A DNA stretch of 64,000 bases from Prorocentrum cordatum (GCA_963575745.1 CAUYUJ010019937.1:431562-495561), one strand, 5' to 3'; shown: positions 39,005-47,421, numbered from the stretch's first letter. Numbers and translations are program-made. The notes: generated from the letters alone by a model not told the origin.

Positions 39005-41690
39005 GTCAGAGGATCGGAGAAGAAAAAGCAGTCTAAACATAAACTGTCGACGCTCCGCGCGGATTTCTTGGATCGACGCATGGGCCTTCCTCGCGGCGCC
39101 TCCGGCGCCACCCTTGGCGCGCTCCGCGCGCCAGGGAAGGGTCTTTGGCGCGGGTTCAAGAATCCCGCGCGGACCGTTGAAAGTTTATGTTTACGCTGCT
39201 TTTTGTTCCGCTAAGTGAGGAAGACGTACTGATACCGCTACCTTTTGCCTCGTTTTTGTCTTGTAGGGCCTCGGGGGAGGCCTTCGTCGCCCTTGCTGGA
39301 TTCGCCTCGAAGTTCTGGTCAAAACGCACCCCTGGAGAGGTCCGGGGAGTAGCAGTATTGGTACCCTTGCTTTGCCCAGAAGGACGTCAATTGGTCATTC
39401 CCGGTTGACCAGGGCAACGTGCCAGTCTTCAGCAGTAGTTGGTGGAAAGAGTCTGGAGGGTACGACCGCCTGCAGGTTGGCTCTTCGACGCTCTTCACCG
39501 AGAACATTGAGATGTCCTTGCGGGTGTTGCTCTGCGGAGGAGAGTTCGTGCCAGTATACGACAGCGTCGTGGGCTTTTGCCATTCGCAGCACGGCACGCT
39601 GCATCACGAAAGGCCAGACATGACGCTCAACCAGGCCAGGATCATGACCGCATGGTTCGGCAGCTGGAAGTCGAAGGGCCTGTCCAGGCCAAAGTTCGTG
39701 GAGTTCCTCACAGGTCAGCGCCAGGTTGGAGATCTGTCAGGCATCAAGGAGGTGCAGCGAAGGCTCGGGTGCGCAGACTTCGGGGTGTTCCTGCAGCGCA
39801 TGCGAGTGCCGCTCGAGATCATGGGCCTTCTTCCAAGGGAGGTCTTCTCTTTCCATGAGAAAAGCACGGGGCTTTGCTTGCAGGAGTGGGACGTGAACAC
39901 TTGGGGGATGGCCCCTTGCACCGGATCGGACAGCTCTGGGCAGCTCTTCGTGCCGAAGAACGCGGCCCTGGACGGAGCCGGGAAGCTCACCTGCTGCACC
40001 TCGTATGGGCCCTGGAACTTCGTGGCAGGATCGGCTTCCTACTGCCTAGACTCGAGGATCGGCGGCGAGCGAGGGGAAAATGAGAACGCGAGGGCTTCTC
40101 AGAAGGCGGGGGAGCTTCTGAGAAGCCCTCGCGCCTTCTGAGAAGTGTTCCGTGTCCTCAGAACACTTCTCAGAATGCCAGGGGGGTTCCGAGCCGTCTG
40201 AGAGGACACGCACCTTCTCATTCCCCCCCCTGGGCTCGCCGCCGAGAGGAATGGGGACCCGGGTCCTTGGATGTGCTCGTTCTGGGCGCCATCACCAGAG
40301 AGCCAGCATTGGGTGTTGACGAACGACGGCCAGCTGCAGAATGGCGGCGTGTGTCTTGCGCCAGAGCCCGTCTCGAAGAACAAAAGGCAACATTAACATG
40401 ACTGTTTGTCGCTCCACGCGGATTTATTGGATCCGCGCTTGCCCCCCCTCCTTGGTGCGCGGAGCGCGCCAGTGGCGGCGCCGGAGGCGGCGCCGGAAGA
40501 CCCAGCGCGGATAGAAGAAATCCGCGCGGAGCGCCAAAAGTTTATGTTTATGTCGTTTTCTGTTCCTCTACCGTCTCGCTGGGCCGGCCAGCCGAAGAGG
40601 CCTCGCTTGTGCAGTGGGGCTCCTGCCAGAGTGACTCCGAGGGCCTGGCGGTGCCAGCGCAGCGCTTCGAGCTGCGCCACGTCTCGGGGGTTGCTAAAGT
40701 TGCCCCTGGCCCAAGGTGCCCGCAGCTTTTGGCTCAATTTTGGAGCCTCTGGGGCCCTCACGGCCTCGTGAGGGGTGCTCTGGAGGTCGCGGGGGGCCTC
40801 ATTGGAATTCCTGGGGGCACCTTAGGCCAGGGGCACTCCCAGCAACGCCCGAACGTCGAGGGTTCGCCGGCGGAGTTCTCCCTCTCCCTGGAGGGGGGGC
40901 GCTGCCTGAGCTCCAGCCTGCCCGGCTCCAGCGAGCCCGCGGTAACGCCGGCCATGCTCGCGTGCAGTGCGGGAGATCGTGCGCAGCGGTGGCGGTGGTT
41001 GAAGCCCTCGGAGCAGATCGTTGGCCTGCTCATGGGGGTGCCAGCCTTTTGGGGGGTCCTCCCTCCCTCCTCCCTCCTCGTCCTCCTCCTCGTCCTCCTC
41101 CTCCTCCTCCTGCTCCTCCTCGTCTCCTCCTCCTCTTCATCTCTTCCTCCTGCTCCTCCTCCTCCTCCTCCTCCTCGTCTATTCCTCCCCGTCTCCTCCT
41201 CCTCCTTCTCCTCCTTCTCCTCCTACTCCTCCTCCTCCTCCTTTGGCCTGCTCATGGATGCTTTTGGGGGTATCAGAACCCCCGAATCATCAGGGCTTTG
41301 GGGCGGTCAGGTGTAACTACAGATTCGCGCCTCGGGGGCCCAGACCAGAGTTTCCCCAGAGGGCCCCAGACCGCAGTCATCCCGGATAATTCGGGCGTCC
41401 AAAGGTGGGCTCCATTCTTGGGATGTTCGTTCGGGGCCGATTTTGCTTCAGAGCATGATTTGTTTCTTGGGCTTTCCCGGGGACTTCCTTTGGGCATTCT
41501 TCGCCAGTGCCTGCATCTTTACGGGATTTATATGTTTCTCTAGTTTGCCCTTCAGTGGCTCTGACCCCAAGAAGTCTGACCCCCATTGGCAGGCCAATGA
41601 GCAGATTGGCTTTGCCTCCGTCGCGCATGCTGGCCAGTGCCTTGACATTAACGGCGGGCGAGGCCCCGTGCTGTACCATCCCGGCGGCGC
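38261..41690 (+). CDS. GALNT-like glycosyltransferase gene with trefoil lectin exons (gene span, minimum)
   Basis: The gene encodes a type II membrane glycosyltransferase expected to act in the Golgi, adding GalNAc (or a related sugar) to Ser/Thr of proteins. By eye: exon 1 38261-39004, exon 2 39380-40066, exon 3 40247-about 40386, exon 4 about 40592-40689, exon 5 40861-41019, exon 6 about 41593-41690. A further lectin exon lies near 44.33-44.50 kb. Exons 1-2 hold the anchor, stem and catalytic domain plus the first lectin repeat; later exons hold single lectin repeats. Family assignment rests on the exon 2 block ESGGYD..ENIEMSLRVLLCGG and the downstream N-Q-A-R..GDLSGIKEVQRRLGC pattern. Introns 1-3 consist largely or wholly of dispersed repeats. 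The catalytic motifs are diverged, so activity is uncertain. Confidence 0.8.
39033..39195. mobile_element. Hairpin element family A, copy 3 (in intron)
   Basis: Terminal inverted arms start TAAACATAAACT and run about 48 bp (CTCCGCGCGGATTTCTTGGA inside). The right end reads AAGTTTATGTTTA. The core has nested palindromes GGCGCCTCCGGCGCC and GCGCGCTCCGCGCGC. This is the best-preserved copy for defining element length (about 163 bp). Confidence 0.9.
39265..39379 (+). repeat. Dispersed repeat family E, copy 1 (3' end of intron 1)
   Basis: GCTGGATTCGCCTCGAAGTT, CTGGTCA and GAGAGGTCCGGGGAGTAGC align with 58363-58477. The first half aligns with 48935-48985. In both long copies the repeat ends at a polypyrimidine tract and CCCAG followed by an open exon. 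Confidence 0.8.
39380..40066 (+). CDS. GALNT-like exon 2: catalytic C-half and first lectin repeat
   Basis: 229 codons in the same phase as exon 1. VPVFSSSWWKESGGYDRLQ corresponds to the family MAGGLFxIxxxxFxExGGYD block. LFTENIEMSLRVLLCGGEFV corresponds to WGGENLExSFRxWxCGG, but the WGG is replaced by FT-, so the acceptor-loop residues differ. NQARIMTAWFGSWK, GDLSGIKEVQRRLGC and ADFGVFLQRM follow the GALNT order. After a linker, STGLCLQEWDVNTWGMAPCT, GQLFVPKN, KLTCCTSYGPWNF and ASYCLDS begin a ricin-type beta-trefoil (alpha repeat with a CLD-like start). The frame stays open into the next intron, ending ATC GGC GGC before a GA donor at 40067. Confidence 0.85.
40067..40246 (+). mobile_element. 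GALNT-like intron 2 = hairpin element family I, copy 1
   Basis: The whole 180-bp intron is an inverted-repeat element. GGCGGCGAGC at 40061 is inverted as GCTCGCCGCC at its end, then GAGGGGAAAATGAGAA versus TTCTCATTCCCC. Inside are two perfect hairpins, GAGGGCTTCTCAGAAG / CTTCTGAGAAGCCCTC and AGAAGTGTTC / GAACACTTCT. Splicing GGC|GAGCGAGG...GCCGAG|AGG keeps frame and would use a GA donor, a class reported in dinoflagellates. Related copies lie at 63753-63946 and, inverted and partial, at 57180-57262. Confidence 0.8.
40247..40386 (+). CDS. GALNT-like exon 3: lectin repeat
   Basis: Reads RNGDPGPWMCSFWAPSPESQ, HWVLTNDGQLQNGGVCLAPE and PVSKNK. This supplies the second half of one trefoil repeat (W-x-C, SQHWVL, D-G-x-L) and the start of the next (VCLAPEP). 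Phase 0 at its start. The 3' border is unresolved: the frame would hit a stop at 40394, and a GC donor (AAAAG|GCAAC) or a nearby site must be used. Intron 3 starts immediately before element A copy 4. Confidence 0.7.
40391..40552. mobile_element. Hairpin element family A, copy 4 (fills intron 3)
   Basis: Left arm from ATTAACATGACTG to ACGCGGATTTATTGGATCCG; right arm GAAATCCGCGCGGAGCGCC then AAAAGTTTATGTTTATG; core GGCGGCGCCGGAGGCGGCGCC. It occupies about 80% of the interval between lectin exons 3 and 4 (40387-40591). Confidence 0.85.
40592..40689 (+). CDS. GALNT-like exon 4: lectin repeat piece
   Basis: After GGCCAG acceptor, reads EEASLVQWGSCQSDSEGLA and VPAQRFELRHVSG. The V-x-W-x-x-C ... 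AQRFEL pattern is that of a ricin-type trefoil repeat (W/C then Q-x-F). Ends at GGG|GTTGCT, phase 0. The following 171 bp stay open in frame but look intronic (GGGGCCTC-type low complexity). Confidence 0.6.
40861..41019 (+). CDS. GALNT-like exon 5: lectin repeat piece
   Basis: After GTCGAG, reads GSPAEFSLSLEGGRCLSSSL, PGSSEPAVTPAMLACSAGDR and AQRWRWLKPSEQI. GGRCLS...LACSAGDRAQRWRWL is a canonical CL-x..C-x..Q-x-W trefoil repeat. Phase 0 at both ends. Donor ATC|GTTGG at 41020. Confidence 0.65.
41058..41250. repeat. TCC microsatellite inside intron 5
   Basis: CTCCTCCTCC-rich tract flanked by a short direct duplication (TTGGCCTGCTCATGG at about 41021 and 41243), so the tract and one flank were duplicated together. 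Confidence 0.9.
41593..41690 (+). CDS. GALNT-like exon 6: lectin repeat piece
   Basis: After TTGGCAG, reads ANEQIGFASVAHAGQCLDIN, GGRGPVLYHP. GQCLDI is the typical start of a ricin-type repeat. Phase 0 start. An alternative acceptor 12 bp downstream (GAGCAG|ATTGGC) is also in phase. The 3' border is uncertain. From about 41735 the sequence resembles part of hairpin element I (GGCGGGGGCCTTC, CTTCTAAGCCTTCTAAG). Confidence 0.6.
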
Positions 41691-41739
41691 ACGCAGAGGG
41701 GGTCGCGCCAGGTCGGAGGCCCTCCAGGACGGCACGGCG

Positions 41740-42224
41740 GCTGCTTAGGAGGCGGGGGCCTTCGTGGAAGCGCCCGGAGACTTCTAAGCCTTCTAAGCAG
41801 TTCTTTCTCAGAAGCCACCCCTCCAGACCCCCTCGAGTAATGAAACAAATCATGACGGAAGGTTTTTCATCATTTTCGGTTTTGGGGGGCCCTTACCGGG
41901 TTTCGGGACCGTCAAACATCGACTTGGAAAGAAACACTGGTCCTGGGGACTGGATCGAGACCTCGGGGGTCGACGCACATGAAAAAAACATTATCCTGGG
42001 CAAGGACCCAAACATATTCAGTTGTGAGTACCGCAATTGTGAATTGTTGACGCTTCGCGAATCCCCACCAGCCCATCCAGAAACGATGCCCAGAGGAATT
42101 GCCTCGATCAGGGAAGTGGGCAGCACACAGAGGAAGCCATTATGAGACACCCTGGGAATGTCTGGAGCCATCTTGGAGGTCATTTTGGGCTCTCCCAGGT
42201 GCTCTTGATCTTAATCAGTGCCCC
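41740..42224. other. Probable intron sequence, no exon supported
   Basis: The plus frame 41850-42145 (SNIDLERNTGPGDWIETSGV and following) is open and protein-like, but has no lectin pattern and no clear splice borders. Confidence 0.35.
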
Positions 42225-42855
42225 CCCCCAAGAGGCCAACATGTGGCTAAAACCTGCGTAACATCAATGACTTGGCATTCTCGCCAAGGCCTCTTGGAGC
42301 ATCTTGGGTGCCTCTGGGGGATCTCTTGGGGCTTCTTGGGGGTCTCTCGGGGGCCTCCTGGGGGCCTCTTGGGGGCCTCTTGGGGCCACCTTGGGGCCAT
42401 ATTGGGACCTCTAGGGGCCTCCTGGGCGCTTCTTGGGGCCATCTTGGAGGAGATCGATCAAACAAGAGGGGAGCATTCATTAGCGTCCCCCCCAGGAGGC
42501 CAAAAGTGGGCCAACACCATAGTAAAACCAATGAGTTTGGCTTCCTCGCCGAGGCCGTTTTGGCATTCTTGCCAAGGCCTCTTGGAGCATCTTGGGTGCC
42601 TCTGGGGGGTCTCTTGGGGCCTCTTGGGGGTCTCTTGGGGGCCTCCTGGGGGCCTCCTGGGGGCCTCTTGGGGCCATCTCGGGGCCATCTTGGGACCTCT
42701 TGAGGCCTCCTGGGCGCTTCTTGGGGCCATCTTGGTGGAGATCGATCACAGGAGGGGGGTGTTCAATTAGCGTCCCCCCCCCAGGCGGCCAACATGAGGC
42801 CAAAACCCTTGTAAAACCACTGAGTTTGGCTTCCTCGCCGAGGCCGTTTTGGACG
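42225..42855. repeat. ~265-bp tandem repeat, about 2.5 units
   Basis: CCCCCCAGGAGGCCAAAA-like starts near 42223, 42489 and 42776, each followed by GCCTCGCCGAGGCCGTTTTGG or a variant and (first two) TTGGAGCATCTTGGGTGCC with a GGGCCTCCTGGGGG minisatellite and GGAGATCGATCA end. Pro/Arg/Gly frames on both strands are artefacts. Confidence 0.9.
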
Positions 42856-42999
42856 CTCCGACGACTCGCGACCCCCCCCCCGTCCAGGTCCAGGGGAGGG
42901 GGTAGGGGGAGGGGTCAACCCCTCGCCGAAGGGGAAGAATGAGGGTGGAAGAGGAAACGCCCTGAACCACCGACGCCCAGAGGGCTGGTGGGATATCTT

Positions 43000-43850
43000 C
43001 TTCGGCTGCGCTCCCTATGGGGCCACGAAGCGCTGCACTGGGTGGGGGGGAACGCATGCGGGCGGTAGCTCTGGGGCCTTCGGTGGGGCTCGTATGGGGC
43101 CACGAAGCGCTGCACTGGATGGGGGGGGGGCGCATGCGGGCGGTAGCTCCCTATGGGGCAACGGAACGCTGTACTGGGTAAGGGGGGCGCATGCGGGCGG
43201 TAGCACTGGGGCCGTCTGTGGAGCTCAGTATGGGGCCACGAAGCGCTGCACTGGGTGGGGGGGAACTCAAGCGGGCGGTAGCACTGGGGCCTTCGGTGGA
43301 GCTCCGTATGGGGCCACGAAGCGACGCCTGCGGGCACCCCCACTAGGGCCGTCGGTGGAGCTCCCTACGGGGCCACGAAACCCTGCATTGGGTGGGGGGA
43401 CCGCATGCGGGCGCCCTCATTGGGGCCGTCGGTGGAGCTCCCTATGGGGCCACGACGCGCTACACCGGGTGGGGGGCCCAGGTGCTGACACCCCTACTAG
43501 GGTATTTGGTGGTGCTCCCTATGGGGCCACGAAGCGCTGTACTGGGTGGGGGGTCCGTATGCGGGCACCCTCACCAGCACCTTCGGTGGAGCTCCTCAGG
43601 GTTCCACGAAGCGCTGCACTGGGTGGGGCGCCGCATGCAGGCACCTCTCCTAGGGCCTTCGGTGGAGCTTCCTATGGGGCCACCAAACGCTGCACTGAGT
43701 AAAGCGCCGGCATGCTGGCACCCCCACTGGGGCCTTCGGTGGAGCTCCGTTTGGGGCCACGAAGCGCTGCACTGGGTGGGGGGACCGCATGTAGAGGCCT
43801 TCGGTGAAGCCCCCTCTGGGGCCACGAAACGTGTGAGGGGTGTGCCAAAG
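43000..43850. repeat. Tandem array of ~73-bp units (array 2)
   Basis: About 12 units marked by GGGGCCACGAAGCGCTGCAC, spaced mostly 60-80 bp (for example 43021, 43096, 43234, 43312, 43372, 43448, 43526, 43677, 43757). They share GGGCCTTCGGTGGAGCTCC and TATGGGGCCACGAAGCG with the array at 3.3-4.9 kb. Confidence 0.9.
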
Positions 43851-43862
43851 TGAGGGGGTGAC

Positions 43863-44198
43863 GGGATGAGGGAGGAGGGGAAGGGGGAGGAGGAGGAGGA
43901 GGAGGAGGAGGAGGAGGAGGAGGAGGAGGAGGAGGAGAAGGAGGAGGAGGAGGAGGAGGAGGAGGAGGAGGAGGAGGGGGAGGAGGAGGAGGAAGAGAGG
44001 AGGAGGAGGAGGAGGAGGAGGAGGAGGAGGAGGAGGAGAGGAGGAGGGAGGAGAGGAGAGAGAGGAGAGGAGAGGAGGGGAGAGGAGAGGAGAGGAGAGG
44101 AGAGGAGAGAGGAGAGAGAGAGAGAGAGGAGAGGAGAGGAGAGGAGAGGAGAGGAGAGGAGAGGAGAGGAGAGGAGAGGAGAGGAGGAGAGGAGGAAG
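43863..44198. repeat. GAG then GAGAG microsatellite
   Basis: GAG triplets grade into GAGGA/GAGAG pentamer-like repeats. After it, GAGGACCCAACACCACAGGA matches GAGGGCCCAACACCACAAGA at about 4395, beside array 1. Confidence 0.95.
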
Positions 44199-44325
44199 TC
44201 TTTTTAACACGAGGACCCAACACCACAGGATGGTTGGGAATGACGTTGGGGGTTTGGGCCCTTTCTGGGAAGGCCACTCCCCTGGCGCCACCCGCATGCA
44301 CGCGCCGCCAACTGTTGCTACACAG

Positions 44326-44498
44326 TGGAGGACAGCACGGCCTTCCACGGCATCCAGAGCACGAACCAGGCGCTCTGGCTGTCGAAAGCTGGGCACATCT
44401 CCCAGTGGGGAGTAGTCGACACCACCTTTACCAATGTCTGCCTCGATGGCTCGTCTAGGCCCACGCACGCTGGGAGTCTCAAGGCTCTGCCCTGTGAG
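44326..44498 (+). CDS. Further lectin-repeat exon, probably of the GALNT-like gene
   Basis: After CTACACAG, reads EDSTAFHGIQSTNQALWLSK, AGHISQWGVVDTTFTNVCLD and GSSRPTHAGSLKALPCEE. The N-Q-A-L-W-L..G-x-I..VCLD..C pattern is a complete ricin-type repeat. It lies 2.6 kb beyond exon 6 across only repeats and on the same strand, so it may be the next exon with a very large intron between; a separate lectin gene is possible. Following sequence near 44567-44620 (EPVKHGTASVCLGAD) could be another short exon. Confidence 0.55.
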
Positions 44499-44757
44499 GA
44501 AACCCGGCGCCGCGGGATCTCATGGGCGAAGAGAGGCCTTCGCATACCCGAGGAGACGCGATTGCTGCAGAGCCCGTGAAGCACGGTACTGCATCAGTCT
44601 GCCTGGGTGCAGACGAACGATTTGGGGTGCCACCGGGAAGCACGACGTGGGGACATGTTGGCATGGGATTGGAGTGCTTGAAAAGGGCAATTGCTCAAAG
44701 GTTGGCTCAGCCCCATGTGCCGCAGATTGAAGAAAAGCAGGTAACAAACTTGCACAC

Positions 44758-44914
44758 AGTTGATCGGAGCGTCGCGCGGATTTCCTGGATCGGCGCTGGT
44801 CCCCCCTCCCCCCATGGCAGTGCTGGAGGCGCCACCCACGGTATGCTCCGCGGGCCAGGGAGTGGAGGCCCGCGCCAATCCAAAAAGTCCGCGCGGAGCT
44901 CCGCAAGCTCATGT
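44758..44914. mobile_element. Hairpin element family A, copy 5
   Basis: Left arm GGAGCGTCGCGCGGATTTCC then TGGATCGGCGCTGG; right arm AGTCCGCGCGGAGCTCC; core GGAGGCGCC and CCGCGGGCCAGG. It follows the last lectin-like exon, so it may again be intronic. Confidence 0.8.
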
Positions 44915-45019
44915 GTACCCCATCTGCGGCGCTCCAGGGGGCAGCGAAGAGGGAGGGGCGGAGGCGGGGAGAAAGGTCATCACGTGTCATCATCGTCCCC
45001 ACCACCATCAGCGTCCCCA

Positions 45020-45090
45020 CCTCCTCCGCCTGCTCCTCCTCCTCCTCCTCCTGTTTCTCCTTTTCCTCCTCCTCCACCTCCTTCTGTTTG
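45020..45090. repeat. CTCCTC microsatellite
   Basis: Short interrupted CTC/TTC triplet tract. Confidence 0.85.
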
Positions 45091-46301
45091 CGGGAGCAAA
45101 TTACGACACCGACCCCGCAATCCAGATGCCAATCAATTTTCATTACTCGTGACGCGAAATTTGCCTCGGGGTCCAAATATGCCGACTTCGGGGGGTCGCA
45201 TGGGACGTCTTGGACGAGTTGCCGACGCTTCGCGGAGGCCGCCTTCGCGGGGGCCCAGCGAGCCCGCCGACTGCACGCGGCCATACAGGTCGCCGCCAGC
45301 ATCGGTGATGCTCCTACTCGTCTGCACGGGTGGGATCGGCCCTCGCGAATCCGCGGTATGTCCAGAGGCGTTTCGTTTTTCCGCGGGACAGCGGGTGTAT
45401 ACAAAAACCACCCAAAAACATGATGTACACCCGCCCACACGAAGTATACACCTACCCCGAAATTTATACACCCGAGCAAAAGCAAACCACGTGTTTCAAG
45501 AAACGACGTATACACCCACCAAACCCGGTGCGCCGAAGTTTGGCGTACTTCTAGAGACGAAAACCCTCTGGCGCTGAGTCGCCTCGTCGGTGCCTGCGGC
45601 GAGAGCCGCGTGGCTGGCTCACATCAGCAAGCCGCGGATTGCTTGCGCGTGCTCCAGGACGGAAGCTTCAGGCTTGCGCGGCCCCGCGCGCGTGGCTTGT
45701 TCGGCCACGTGCATCCTGCCAGTCTTGCCGACGATGGGAAGTGCGACGTCGGGGTACCATTTTCGGGGCCCTCCGCGGGCCCCCTGCCGAAGATATACGC
45801 GTACTTGGGCGCTGTAAGGCAGGGTGGGCGTTGATGTTTAGCTCCCCACTGTTCCTCGTCGTTCGGGGGTGGACAGAACCCCCAACAGTGACACGTCGAT
45901 TAGTGAAGTATCCGTTTTCGGTTCTCGTGAGGGCGCCGTGGCCGTCATTTTCCAGGCCTGCGCCCGCCAGGATTGGGCCTCAGGTCGTTTTCACTAAACC
46001 ACGTTTTACTAAAGGGAGGTCTGTCCATCCCCGAGATGGCGCGCACTGGGCCTGGAGGTTGTCCCCGGGGCGGCGGGCTCCTCGGGCGCGGGCGGGGCGA
46101 GCGCCCGGGGCGCGCGCGGACGGGGGCGGCACGGCTTGCCGGCGCGGGACGGGCGAGCGCCCGCGCGCGAGGGTCGAGGTGCCCCCCCCCCCCCCCCCCC
46201 GAGGGGCCCGCGAGTGGAGCTGCCGTCCAATGCCCTGGCTGTAACCTCGGAAGGGCCCTTAAGTTCGGAGGAGGGAGAGGTACCCCTACCTGTCGGGGGA
46301 T
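45091..46301. other. No gene firmly supported
   Basis: GTATACACC recurs several times at 45395-45515. The plus frame at about 45610-45780 (QQAADCLRVLQDGSFRLARP and following) has a C-L..D-G-S-F pattern faintly like a trefoil piece but is not called. C-run near 46182-46200. Confidence 0.35.
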
Positions 46302-46489
46302 CGTAAGACCCGGGTTTGCCAGGACTCGGGTTCGCCATAGTTTTTTGACGACCGCGCCTCGGATTTTGACGAGGAGGAGTTTCGTGGGATGTCTGCAGCG
46401 GGAGGCCTCGTCAAAATGCAGGCTCGGCCTCGTCATTTTTTTGACGACCTCGTCGGGGATTTCCGAGTCCCCCGTACCCGGGTCTTACG
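46302..46489. mobile_element. Dispersed element family B, copy 2
   Basis: Perfect terminal inverted repeats CGTAAGACCCGGGT / ACCCGGGTCTTACG enclose 188 bp nearly identical to copy 1 at 700-887. Flanks read GGGGGAT on the left and TCTCCCCGATC on the right, so the inverted symmetry may extend a few bases. Confidence 0.9.
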
Positions 46490-47111
46490 TCTCCCCGATC
46501 GTACCTCCCCCTGTCCATTCGGCGGTGGATAGGGCTGGTCCTAAAACCTCCTTCGCCTCCTTCGCCCCCTCCCCCTCCCTGCCCTCCTCCTCCCCCTTCC
46601 CCTCCTCCTCCCCCTGCTCATCATCCTCATCCTCCCCCCGCTCCGCATCGTAGTCGTAGCTGGCGTCGTCGTCGTTGCGCAGCGGGCGCCGTGGACACAA
46701 AAATAGTTACGTCCTATTGGTGGGACCTTGGGGCCCCAGTTCTTCAATACGGCCGCCGAAAAATGATGAGTTACCCCCCACAGGGTGGGTGGTCAAAAGA
46801 CCCTTCAGGATTACATGGAGTCGGAGGATCGCGCAGCATCACCGATGCATCGGATCGATGCGGCTCGGCGCGGAGAAAACTACACGTGCAAACTACACGT
46901 GGAACTACACGTGCACGTGGAGTGGACGTCTGGGCGATGTCGAGTTGGGGGGTCCACGCCCTCGAGTAGAAAAGGGCGCTGCCTCGAGCACGCGCGCCGG
47001 CATCCCCAACTGGCGGCCCCCCTCCTTAAGCCGAGGGCGGGCCCGCGCGCACGCTTTTGGGCGATGGGGGGGAAGAAGGGGGGAGGGAGTCGAAGAAGAA
47101 AGCACGCCGTA
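46490..47111. other. No gene supported; partial family C element at 46815-46870
   Basis: A CCTCC-rich tract (46540-46640) is followed by a plus frame (RRGHKNSYVLLVGPWGP and following) without recognised motif. GGAGTCGGAGGATCGCGC and CACCGATGCATCGG near 46818 match the start of family C. ACTACACGTG repeats follow. Confidence 0.45.
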
Positions 47112-47160
47112 ACCATAAAGTTTTGGCGCTCCGCGCGGATCTCGTGGATCCGCGCTGGGT
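47112..47160. repeat. Half-copy of hairpin element family A
   Basis: One arm only, from TAACCATAAAGTTTTGGCGC to GATCTCGTGGATCCGCGCTG. No inverted partner was found within the next 500 bp. Confidence 0.75.
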
Positions 47161-47366
47161 CCCCTTTCTTTTTCTAGGGAGGGGAGGGAGGGATAGGACG
47201 GGGTTGGGACGAGGATGGATCCCTTCCAGAGCGTTTCAGGACGCTCTCAGGGCGTTCCTGGACGCTCTGAGGAGGCCGCGGCGCCCGAGACATCTTCCAG
47301 TACCTTCGCATCTCAGAGGTTATCGATTTATCCCCACCCGATATTATCATCGTCCTGGTTTCGTCC
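47161..47366. other. Unique sequence
   Basis: No gene recognised in either strand. Confidence 0.4.
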
Positions 47367-47374
47367 TCAGAGAG

Positions 47375-47420
<46 letters not shown>

Positions 47421-47421
47421 G
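47367..47421. repeat. GA dinucleotide microsatellite
   Basis: (GA)n with a few A-rich interruptions. Confidence 0.95.

Larger units (their letters stand above)
39005..39379 (+). other. GALNT-like intron 1, built from elements A and E
   Basis: GT donor at 39005. The interior is hairpin element A copy 3 (39033-39195), a 70-bp spacer, then element E copy 1 (39265-39379). Element E includes the tract CTTGCTTTGCCCAG used as acceptor. Similar repeat E sequence ends an intron at 58.47 kb. An alternative acceptor (GTAGCAG at 39355) would add eight codons in frame. Confidence 0.65.

Noticed and set aside
38261-44498. Ricin-like toxin
   Set aside because: Only the carbohydrate-binding beta-trefoil pattern is present, joined to a glycosyltransferase domain as in the GALNT family. 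There is no ribosome-inactivating N-glycosidase domain.
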